Program-made: the position numbers and the translations under genes
Notes under the pieces: generated by a model
The model's input: the letters and a program-made list of their open reading frames with translations, nothing else
Database searches by the model: none
What the model was told of the DNA's origin: nothing
Source of the DNA: Panaeolus papilionaceus
Taxonomy: Eukaryota > Basidiomycota > Agaricomycetes > Agaricales
Length of the DNA: 64,000 bases
NCBI GenBank assembly: GCA_015501605.1
Contig: JADNRZ010000002.1
Coordinates: 1,922,001 to 1,986,000, forward strand
Direction: 5' to 3'
Part shown: positions 11,102-21,356 of the stretch, piece by piece
How the letters are laid out: the number at the start of each line of letters is the position of its first letter
Position numbering within the stretch: position 1 is the stretch's first letter

Positions 11102-13583
11102 CTAGTGCTTCGATCTAGTCCCAGTCAGGTATGAGCAACCAGTAAGAAATTTGGACCACATATTCTCGTCTGTTGGGTCCTGACACACGAGCTGAGAAAA
11201 CGTTTTGGGGTTAGTATCGACGAAATGGTAGTAGATTGTACAACGATTGCTCACCTCAGACATAATATATTGGTGGCCAGTCGTGACATCAAGGACTTCC
11301 TCTGTATTTGGACTACCTTCAATTGTTGGGACTCGAATGGGCGCCGATACATGAGGGCCACCCATTTGCCGGCTGGCATTCGAATAGCTGTTCAGAATAT
11401 AGGTTGTTGACTCATGCTCAAACGATAGTGCAGGGCGCTGGTTGTCGTTCATCCTGATAAAACCTATTGATGAGAAACGTCCAGTGCAAGTATTGTGTGG
11501 GACAGACCTTGAAACTATCGCATCGACGATGTTGTTAGGTATGTCAACAGCTTCCTCGTAAGACGCAGTTAGGCGTAGGTCATATGCTCTATGGAAATTA
11601 CATTCAGAAACTCTCCAAGAGTTATTCGTGTCTCGAAGACAAGCATACCTTTCGGGAAGCACAACATCTACAAAGGATTCGCTTCTCGACTTGATAGAGA
11701 CGTCATTAGAACCCTCCTTTGTTTCGAAAATGAGACACTGTGTTGGTGGAGTTGAAGATGCTTCGTGTTGTAATTGTGAAGTGGATACTTGGGTGATATA
11801 AATGGCCTTGTGACAAGGTGATTGATCAGCGCCTCCAGACAGAAGATTGAACGGTGAGCTAAAGCTACATTAAGTTTTGCGGGGTAAGTTAGGGAACATT
11901 GGCATACCTATGTAGGAATATGGTTGAACCTGGGTGATTGTCTGACCAGCGCAGAGCGGTCGAGAAGTCAACAGACCCTTTAAGTGGGGGTACGAGTCTG
12001 GATGTCATTGAGGCCGACGATAGGAAGAGAATATGACCTGATCTGTCGAACAAAGAGTAAAAAACAGTTCGCGTTAATGAAATGAAATTGCCCTACAAAG
12101 CAGATATCCGAGGCCTATGATTGACAGAAAATCTGGACAACAATTCGCCCTTGATATCCACCACACGCCTATATTAAGGGTAAATTTCAAGAGGCTAAGA
12201 ACAAGACACAAGACATCTCGAACCTGGACGATGACGATGCCTGAGTAAGGTCGATGGTCTCCGCTTCAGAAGATCGACTAGCTGAAAGCCATTGGCCGAC
12301 ACGACGAAGGCGAAAGGTGCTTTTACTTTGCGCTTGCCAAGGTAAAGGATGGGACGAGCTAAACGGATACAGAGAATATGAAGAGGATATAAAACTATCG
12401 TCACCGACATCCATTTTCTGCACGGATGCCATGAGTGAGTTTGGGTGAACCTGGAAAAGTGATGAATATACGCCTGGCCGACAATGAATGCTACATACTT
12501 GTGTTAGTCGATTTTGAAGCAAGTAGCGTGCGTCTTCCAGGGCAGTCATACTACTCTGCAAGTAGGTAATTTTGCACTGAAGTATTGGGATTACAAGACA
12601 TTCATGGCAGAGATTGGGAACATGAACGTACGCGATTACCCTCCTCCACGGACACATGGGCACCTGTTGTTCGAGAGATAGATTGGGCTATGTCCAATAA
12701 CATATCATCTGATATATCAGCTCTTGGTGCAATGGGAATGTATTCGGAACGAATGTCCTTGGGTTGACATCAGTATATAGTAAAGAATAGTATAGAGGAA
12801 ACTAACATTGTAAAATTGTTCCATGTAGGATTTGCATTCGTCTAATGATGACTTACGTCCCTCGACCTTTAGTGATAAAGGATCGTACGTAAACGCGAGA
12901 TGGACGTTGTATTGCTGAGATATCCTGAGTAAATTGCTGCCATCTTGTTTTATAAGTGGGGGTATTAACAGCTGTGGCATGTGGGACTAACCTTTGCCCA
13001 TGAGCAAGAGACTCTGTTCTGTGGTCATAGGAAAGTCTGATGAAAAAATCATTGGACAAGTTGAAATGTGAAAAATGACGGATGAACTGGACTTACTATG
13101 CTCTAGGACCTCTGTCTGTTTCCTTCTCTCTTCTCTATTTCTTGATACAGGTGACCACCCCCATCTTTTCTCAATGAACACAGAAATAAGTTCTTTTTTC
13201 GTTTTGCGCCTTGGTAGCGGGAGCTCTGAGTCGCGAAAGAACGTCATGAACTGGTGTATGCTGAACGACTTGAATAGTGTTGAAGTCAAATCATTATAAG
13301 CCGTCTCATATTCTGGTGTTCCGAGCCTAGGTATCTTGTAAGGTTTGAATTTTTCGATATCCTGCAGAGACGCATTGTGTTTTGTGGACTCTATCTGAGC
13401 CAGAAAAGATTCCAACTTGTTTGAAACAGGGTCTGTAACTGGGACCTTTTCTTTTCTTTTAGATTGCTGTATTGAGGATGTACGAAATCGTTGTAGTCGC
13501 GTAAGAAAAGACGGGGAACAGCCTTGTCGACCACGTCGCAGCATTTCTTGAACCAGCAGCGACGTCATAGTCAGAAAGAACAA
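11102..13583 (-). CDS. Sls1-like mitochondrial inner-membrane regulator (KH-like)
   Basis: Reading splice sites by eye joins what look like three ORF groups into one protein of roughly 680 residues. The N-terminus (alternative ATGs at 13583 and 13568) is basic and hydroxylated, like a mitochondrial presequence. A conserved block around KPYKIPRLGTPEY and a helix ending KKELISVFIEKRWGW follow. Then come two KH-like segments (DGSNLLRISQQYNVHLAFTY and the stretch after DIRSEYIPIAPRADISDDML). The C-terminal half follows through an intron from about 12108 (donor GTAGGG) to a CGACAG acceptor and ends T-G-T-R-S-K-H. Fungal Sls1 couples mitochondrial transcription to translation at the inner membrane. 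The assignment rests on the general architecture and the KRWGW region and is moderately sure. A separate short gene starting at 12008 is the main alternative. Confidence 0.62.
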
Positions 13584-13625
13584 GTTTTCATTTACGTAAG
13601 CCCCTACATTTACTTATTCGTCCAT

Positions 13626-16060
13626 TTAAGGAAGGTCATCTCCCTTTTCCCCTATTTCCTTCAAATCTGCACTCGTCGTGTCAGAAACTGACTCGGTTTC
13701 TCCAACTTCTCCGCGCCATCCATTCTCTGCCAAATATTCCATGAATTTTCGATCCTCGTCAGCAAGGTCGACGCCCGTCATGTCAGGGACAAATAGGTAG
13801 GTAACGAGTATCCCCGCTGTACCACATATGGCTACCAAGGCTGTTAGCTGGCTTTCTCTTCGTCACGTTAATCTAAATAGACTTACCAGCTATAATGAAC
13901 GTCCATCTATCATGTTTGTCAGTAGCCATTTTGATTTTTAACGAAAGATTTTTCATTACTTTTTGCCGAGGTGTATTTGAATTGGTGTAAATGCTTGTGT
14001 GCCAACTGCGGCCCCAGTCTTTCCGATCGCAGCAGAAAGCCCATAACACGTCCCACTAAGCAGATTCAAGTCAGCTCTTGTTTTATTGGATGTCAAATGC
14101 ATTTCTTACCGAATAGAAGTTGGATATGATCTGTGTGCATTGGTTAATTGCTCTATGCAATAAATGTCTGGAGGAATAGGATAGTGTACTTACTCTGCGC
14201 TCACTAAGCCGAGCATGTCTCCAGGGCCCTGTTATATATCATGTCAACTATAAATCTCTTGTGAGGACAAACGGTGGCCTGCCATGTTTCCAAACGATTG
14301 CATCAACCCATAACTATCAAAAAAAAAAAAGCATCAGATGTATCTTCGACATGTGTAAGTAGACCTGAACTTGCAATACGACAAAGAGGGGAATGATTTT
14401 GGTGATTTTATCGTAGGTTAATCCGATCACCAGACCTTAAACCAACCCTATCAGTCTGTATACTCGATTCCATAAAATGAATAAAGCTACCGAACACAAG
14501 GTACCCGCTAAACCCTAGCATCATCTGCTCACAGTCAGAGGCGAGCACCGAAAACGAACGACAGCAATGAACAAAACGTACCGTGTTCCTACGACCGAAA
14601 GGGTTGCACAAAAGTGCGCCTACTATAACACCTGGGAGGGCAATCGCTCCTAGAAGCAGTTGGAATTCTGCTGTTCTCTTGATATTACCGTTTGGAATAA
14701 TACTAGCAATAATTGTCCCAGAGAAAACGCCATTCGGGAAGGTAATCTAATGTCAGTACCGTCGATGAGTGCTCAAGTTCAAGAGAGACAACTGAGAAAG
14801 ATACCTACGAAGTCGTATAGAAACCTAATTCCGCAGCTTTATATCGCATTTTCGACTGCAAGGACTAACAAGCTCACCATGCACCGCAGGTACCGATCAA
14901 TGAACGCCAGTACCTTTTGATGACGAGCCAGTATGGCACCTGTCCTATAATGTACTCGGTCACTCGCAATAGAAATAGTGTCTTAAAACACATACTCTTA
15001 ATGGCTCCGTCTTTGAACAGCTTGGAGCTGAGCATACGGATACGGAAGTAGAAGACGGTCATAGGAAGCAAGATTCCGATTCCAAAACAGACTCTCCAAA
15101 CCGTTTCCAGATGGTTCTCTCCAGCAGCAGAGAATACAATCAAGAAGACAGACACGGCGAGGGGTCCGCCAATCTGCATATCTTCGTCACAAACTTCACA
15201 ATAACAATGATGGCAAAAAACTTACACTAAGGACGAAATTGGTCACCATAATGAATACTAAAATAATCATGCGTTAGACAGAGGGCGTCGATAATCATCA
15301 GCTAACGCACTGGGGCCCCTGTTCTTGAGCATTTTCTCGTTTGCAGACTCCGACGCACTCGTGGAGGAAGCTGGATACTCTCCCCCAACACCCTGGGTTG
15401 AAATGCTTCATAAAATCATCCCAAACTGTTATGACAGTCATTCACTTACAATTCCTGTTAAACCTCTAAAGACTAGAATGAGCACTCGATTGATATATTA
15501 TAAAAGTGGTTGATATTGCTCACCGTGCAATAGTCAAAAACCAAAATAATCCAGCAACACTTCCTCCTGCTCCATGTGCTGCAGTAGCTAGTGTTGCTCC
15601 AAGAACAATCAGAGCCGTAGTAAGAACAAGCGCTGCTTTTCGGCCAATTCGATCACATATCAGCCCAACAATCACCTGCCCAATAATGGCACCTGGTGAA
15701 GTTGAGATTGAATTCTTTGGAAGGTGCCAATACACTGAATCTTACCAACAAGTAAAGAGTTCGAAACACGAGTAGCAACAACAGAGGTGTAATCATGAGG
15801 GAAGAGCCTTTTGAAGACAACCTAGATAACGGAATTAGGTAGACCAATAATGAGAGGGATTCTGAGGCTATGTACATTGGCCATTGTCATAAGATTATTC
15901 TGGTCTGGATAAAGGATGTTGTGGGTTATACATGTAATGCGGCAGTGTAGCGCATATGCGTAGACTTACAGCCATCACTGATTAGTCCAAATGCTGCTGC
16001 GAGTATGGTGAAGTAGGGGCTTAAGAGCTGCTTCCTCGTCAAGTTCGTTTGCTCGTTCAT
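13626..16060 (-). CDS. MFS transporter, GIT1-like (glycerophosphodiester/phosphate symporter group)
   Basis: The protein starts M-N-E-Q-T-N-L-T-R-K-Q-L-L and the first TM runs into FGLISDG. The MFS signature appears as GLICDRIGRKAALVL, and GIGVGGEYPASS follows, a block characteristic of the phosphate:H+ symporter/GIT1 group. A W-F-L-Y-D motif (WFLYDFVTFPNG) corresponds to the WFLFD motif of Git1 and phosphate transporters. A linker loop lies between TM6 and TM7, and the acidic tail ends E-K-G-D-D-L-P. About 12 or more exons, most introns about 50 nt. Such proteins import glycerophosphoinositol, glycerophosphocholine or phosphate across the plasma membrane. Substrate cannot be fixed from sequence. 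It is divergent from eIF3b (534 bp), with a CACGTG 110 bp upstream of the start. Confidence 0.85.
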
Positions 16061-16594
16061 CTTCAAAACGGATTTTTCAGGTGAGGAGGTTACTGGGAGG
16101 GTTGGAAGGAACAGTTCAGATTAAGCCGAGCGACCTTTTATCACTTCACTTTCGGTTGTTCATAGAGCACACGTGCGTAGATTGGGTCGTATGTGGGAAG
16201 CATAAACATAAAGGTAGGTAAATTATAAAAATAGTTGGAGCGGTTTGGAAAGTAAATGGGATTTTCGAGCCACGAAAGCGACAATTCCTTGGTGAGCGGC
16301 ATTAATCGTGAGAGATAATTAGCGTCATGTGAATGAAATAACGCATGGTTCTATACAGACGCGATGTTAAAAATGTCGACCACGTAGAACGTCCTGTTGT
16401 TTAAATGAAAAACTGACAAAAGTTCAAATTCCAAGTCGGCAAATCGAGCGTCTATATTTAGATCACATACCTTTGTTTGGATCAATCGATGTCGGAGTTA
16501 GTAATTTATATAACCAAATAACTGAAATCAAACTTTGATGTTACAGAAAAAATGAAGAGTCAAGTTATCATCTGCTCGCCAACTTCACTTCAAA
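16061..16594. promoter_or_regulatory. Divergent promoter of the GIT1-like transporter and eIF3b
   Basis: This is a 534-bp non-coding interval between two divergent starts. It holds CACGTG at 16170-16175, close to the transporter side, and AT-rich sequence near 16200-16250 and 16500-16550. No gene is seen. CACGTG is the Pho4-type site that activates phosphate-acquisition genes including GIT1 in yeast; transfer of that role here is inference. Confidence 0.5.
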
Positions 16595-19179
16595 ATGCCA
16601 GAACCTACGGATCTAAACGACGAGGGTATCGATTACTCCGATATCGAAGCAAAGTAATGTCAAACGTTTTGCATAGATTCTATTCATAACTCATCATACT
16701 ATTCAGGTATCAGGTTCAATACGATGAAGGATTTGACAACATCCTTGTCGTCGATGGCGTTCCTCTCATTGACAAATCTAAGCTAGAAAAGTTGCTGGCA
16801 AAAGTTTGCAAGGAGTTTGGAAAAAAGGGTGTCTCAATTAAACCAGATGACATCTATATGCCTTGGGATAACGCGACTGGCAAGAGCAAAGGGCGAGTGA
16901 AGTCAATTATCTTTGAATGTCAAATCTTATACTTCTCATCTTTAGCTTTATGTTTGTGGAGTTCCGAAGCGTCGATGATGCAAACCTTGCGCTTGCTACC
17001 GTTCACAATCACCCGTTTGATGCGAGACATACCTTCAAGCTCAATCGCTTCACCGACGTGGAAAGATATAGCGAGCTCGAGGAGACCTACGTCGAACCTG
17101 AAGAGGAGGAATACGTACCTAGGGTATGTGGCCAATTTCAAAACCATATTGCTTTCATCACGTTTCTATGCAGGAGCATTTGCGAGCTTGGTTGACGGAT
17201 GAACATGGACGCGATCAATACGTTACCTACCGAGGAGACGAAGTTCAAATCCATTGGCATGGAAAGCCATCGAGATCTGAAGTTGCACACAAACCAGTCC
17301 GTTTTTTAAAAAAAATCCTGTTTCTTTCAACGTTAGCGCTTATCATTGTTCAGGACTGGAAAGACTTTTTATACGTGGCTTGGTCACCTCTCGGGACATA
17401 CGTCTCCACCCTCCATCGTCAGGGTGTTAGGTTATGGGGAGGACCATCATGGAAACCACAGCAGAGATTTGCCCATCCTCTCGTCAAGCTCATTGATTTT
17501 TCTCCATGCGAACAGTACCTCGTTACTTGGTCAAACGAACCTATTGTCGTGCCTGAGGGTGCCTTGCAAGGCCCTCAGTATTTCTCGCCCGATGACGAAG
17601 GAAACAATATCGCTGTTTGGGATATCAAATCTGGCGACCTTCTACGAACCTTCTCCTCTACCAATGATGGAGAACCTGCTTCAGCCAAGAAGCAGATGCA
17701 ATGGCCAGTGTTGAAATGGAGTCCGGACGATAAATACGTTGCCCGCATCACACCAGGTGAAATGATCAGTGTCTACGAACTTCCCAGTATGTACCTGGAG
17801 GGCAAGAAAAGCTTGAAGATCAACGGAGTTCAGGATTTCGAATGGTGTCCTATGGGTGACAAGGAGAAGGAGGATCTCGCGAGCAACAAGCCATCCAAGA
17901 AAATCCGGGAGAACATCTTAGCTTTCTGGACTCCTGAAGTCGACAACCAACCTGCGCGCGTAACCCTTTTAAGCTTCCCAGGTCGTTCAATTCTGCGGCA
18001 GAAGAATCTTTTCAATGTCACAGGGGTAAGTTGAGTTTTTATTGTGAATTTGTTGCGCTCTGAACGTCGTGCAGTGCAAACTTTATTGGCAAAACCAAGG
18101 CGACTTCCTCTGTGTCAAGGTAGATCGCCACACCAAGACCCGAAAGTCCATCTTCTGCAATCTCGAGATCTTCAGAATGCGCGAGAAGGATTACCCCGTG
18201 GAAGTCGTGGAGCTGAAAGGTAACTGCAAATTATCGCTGCTTGATGATTGTGCGACTTCACAAAGGTTATCAGATACTGTTATGGAATTTGCCTGGGAAC
18301 CGAAGGGGGATCGTTTCGCCATTGTTTCAAGCAGCGACCCCAACCTTGGCAACCCTGGGCCTGGCATCACCATCAAGACAGATGTCAGCTTTTATCAACT
18401 CGACCGCGCCAAAAATGACTTCCGTCTGCTTCGTACGTGATTTTCTTGTTACTGGTTAACAGGATATTCACTTGGCATAGGTACGCTCCCTTCACGAACA
18501 AGCAACTCCATTCGCTGGTCACCACGAGGACGTCACGTCGTACTTGCCACCGTCGGCTCCTCGACCAAATCCGAACTCGAATTTTGGGACTTGGATTTCC
18601 ATACCGATGAACGCAAAGAGGGACAGACGGAATGGGGTAGTGGGATTCAACTTCTTGGCACCGGGGACCATTATGGTGTAACGGATGTTGAATGGGACCC
18701 CAGCGGTCGCTACCTTGGAACTAGTGCCAGCGCTTGGACGCACACAGTAAGTTTTACGTCTTCATTTTCCTTCATTTTATCTGAAAATTTGCCAGCTGGA
18801 AAATGGTTATGCAATCTGGGACTTCCGTGGACAAGAGCTGGTTAAACAAATTCAAGACCGCTTTAAACAATTCCTCTGGCGTCCTCGACCAGCGTCGTTA
18901 TTGTCCAAGGACCAGCAAAAACAAATCCGACGCAATCTACGCGAATACAGCCGTACATTCGACGAGGAGGATGCTGCTGATGAGAGCAACGTCAGCGCCG
19001 AATTGATTGCCATGAGGAAGCGGCTGGTGGATGAGTGGAACGCCTGGCGCCTTCTTCGCAAAAAGGAAATTGGCCTTGACCGTGAGGGAAGCCCATCAGC
19101 TAAGGATGATGAGAAGGAGGAGATTGAGGTGTGGGTAGATGAGGTAATTGAACAAACAGAGGAAGTCATCGTCGATTAG
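16595..19179 (+). CDS. PRT1: Eukaryotic translation initiation factor 3 subunit b (Prt1)
   Basis: eIF3b is the core scaffold of eIF3 on the 40S subunit. The N-terminus (MPEPTDLNDEGIDYSDIEAK) is followed by an RRM with NILVVDGVPLI (RNP2-like) and FMFVEFRSVDDA (RNP1-like). The propeller domain follows: DWKDFLYVAWSPLGTY, GVRLWGGPSW, RFAHPLVKLIDFSPCEQYL and later VEWDPSGRYLGTS. The C-terminal helix RKKEIGLDREGS precedes an acidic tail ending E-E-V-I-V-D. About eight exons. The intron at 17297-17353 (57 nt) is in frame and stop-free and encodes hydrophobic residues. Length and domain order match the family. Confidence 0.95.
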
Positions 19180-19522
19180 AATTTCCTTCGTTGTTAAAAT
19201 GTTATTTTATTGGAATGCCAGATGTTTTGAATTGTTCATGGAATCTATTGTTAAGCATTGATCCAGAAGTAAGGAGGACTTGATGAGAATACAGAATGTC
19301 ATAATCTTGGTCATATAATAAGGTGATAACATGTGTTTTGGTGCAATCAAAAATGAGGCGCTTATATGTGATAACTAGCGTGGATAATTATTACATAAGG
19401 AAGTGAAAATCAATTCCGATTAAGCCCGATGCAACATTGAATCTTATCAGACAAGGGATCTTGCTCATTTCCTTGACAGGCCTTTCCCTTAAACATTGCC
19501 ATACCCCGCGTTTGTGTTACAG
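19180..19522. other. Intergenic region between eIF3b and hapX
   Basis: The region contains the 3' flank of eIF3b and the upstream region of hapX, and is AT-rich. I see no gene and no clear regulatory motif. Confidence 0.5.
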
Positions 19523-21217
19523 ATGAGCACAACCACCTCTGCCTCAGCTGCAACCCCGTCCTCTTCGTCTACAACGCTTTGGGCAACAGGTATGCTGCGT
19601 GCAATGTTTTGCTGGTCTTTTTATTTATCATGATAAATAGCTTCGAAAGAGTGGGTTATTCAGCCAAAACCTAAACCTGGACGCAAGCCAAAGAAAGACG
19701 TTGCTGTTATAATCAAAGATGGAGAAGAGGTAGGCTTACAAACTTCTCGTATTACCATTTTTCTTATGTTCTCGGGTGACAACTAGTCGGATTCCAAAGG
19801 ACGACGAATGCAAAATCGGTTAGTCTTTTCACCCGTCTACGTCAATTATGACTAAAGATATGTGCACTACAGAGCTGCACAGCGTGCATTTCGTGAGCGC
19901 AAGCAATCACAATTAGCTGAGCTTCAAGCACGCCTTCATGCATACGAACAAGGCGAAATAGAGCGCAACGTCGCGCTACAAAACATTGCAAAAATGCTCA
20001 AAGATGAAAACGAGAGGCTGAGGCAGGAAAATGCCGCTCTTCAAGCAAAGATTTCTCAACTTCAGCAACAGGAGCAGTCTCCTCTTTCTGGTGAGGATGT
20101 AGACAGAAAGCGTGGGAGGGATGAATCACCTTCACATTGCTCTCAGCATTTTCATGCAAACAAGAAATCCCGGTCTGCCTCAGAGCCAGAAGCATCTACC
20201 ACCTTAAACTTTGCCACCACTCATCTGCCATCTCCTGCATCCCTAGTCTCTACACCAGGGTCAGACTCTTCCGATAACCATGAACAATCATATGCGCATG
20301 TGGGCCCAGAGGTTCCTAATTTCTCACAGTTTAATCTTCCCACCAAGGCCATCGCCACAGATGTCGGCTCATTCACTTTTGGCTGCGGCTTCTGCGACGA
20401 AACTACACTTTGCATGTGCCGCGAAATAGCTGCCCATGATCTCACTGTCAATCCTATCTCCAATGACGATATAAAATACTCCATGCTCACACCATGCAAT
20501 AACAATGTCGATCCCATTCAGACCGAAAAGAAGCCATCTATATTGGATAACCTTCCCGCGTACCAGCCTCCCGTCCCTCTCAAAAGAAAGGCACCTGGTA
20601 CTCAAGTAAATTCAATCTTCCCTGTTACGACGTTACCGCCCCAGCCAGAACGCAAGGCTGAAGCGACATGTACAGGAGACCCTGCTAATTGTGCTGCCTG
20701 TGCAGACGACGACTTCGGCAAAGCATTCTGCACAGCCATCAGTAATTCCAGCGCCAATCGGGTCACTTGTGACTGCTGTCCATCCCAAACCCAAGTCGAC
20801 TCATCCGTCATCGCTTGCAAGAATGAGTCAAGTTGCTCGGGTTGCCCAACATCAACAAAACCGGTTGAAATGCTTGATCCAGAACCAACATCATCTAATT
20901 TTATTCCAACGAACAACGCCTGGCAACAAATCAAGGCGCATCCCAATGTTGACTTTGCAGACCTTGCTCTTCTAGCAGAGGTGGTGGCTAGCCGTTCCAA
21001 GTGTCTCGGTCCCCAAATCATCCTGACTCAGCCGTCCCAGTTCACTGAACACGCTGATAATTCAAACACCCAACGTAATAAATCCACCCGCAATTCTCCT
21101 CCCCTACGCCTGGTTCCAGAAGAAATACTTTTGGCTTGTGGACGTCGCAATATGCGGACAGTTCATGCAGACGGCGTTCGGGACGCTCTGCGATTGTTAG
21201 ACGCTAAATTTACTTAG
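19523..21217 (+). CDS. hapX: HapX: bZIP iron-responsive regulator with Hap4-like motif
   Basis: HapX binds the CCAAT-binding complex and controls iron use, repressing iron-consuming genes under starvation and activating iron storage in excess. The N-terminus spliced from three short exons carries the Hap4-like CBC-binding motif KEWVIQPKPKPGRKPKKD. The bZIP basic region follows (RRMQNRAAQRAFRERKQSQL) and then a coiled coil with heptad Leu/Ile. Downstream are three Cys-rich regions: CGFCDETTLCMC; a second around 20670-20730 (P-A-N-C-A-A-C ... F-C); and a third with CDCCPS and C-S-G-C. These ligand iron-sulfur clusters in known HapX. The protein ends VHADGVRDALRLLDAKFT. Start ATG at 19523 was chosen because it gives the Hap4L motif in frame through the GTATGC and GTAGGC introns. 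Confidence 0.93.
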
Positions 21218-21356
21218 CCCACTTGATGAACTTTTTGAACTACCCCCTTTTTTTCTTTTTTTTGATGTTTGTATAACACACCACGATCTTTATTATATAT
21301 CCCTTTCTATGTACAATATGCTAATATACAATTGCTGGATGCAATGGGTCTAAGTA

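Noticed and set aside
11102..12008. A separate gene starting at ATG 12008
   Set aside because: The upstream frame joins through a good GTAGGG...GACAG intron to the KH-like part, so one longer Sls1-like gene is more economical. Kept as an alternative.
16420..16440. Possible tRNA B-box-like GTTCAAATTCC
   Set aside because: No A box or acceptor-stem pairing at the right distance; no tRNA could be folded by eye anywhere in the window.
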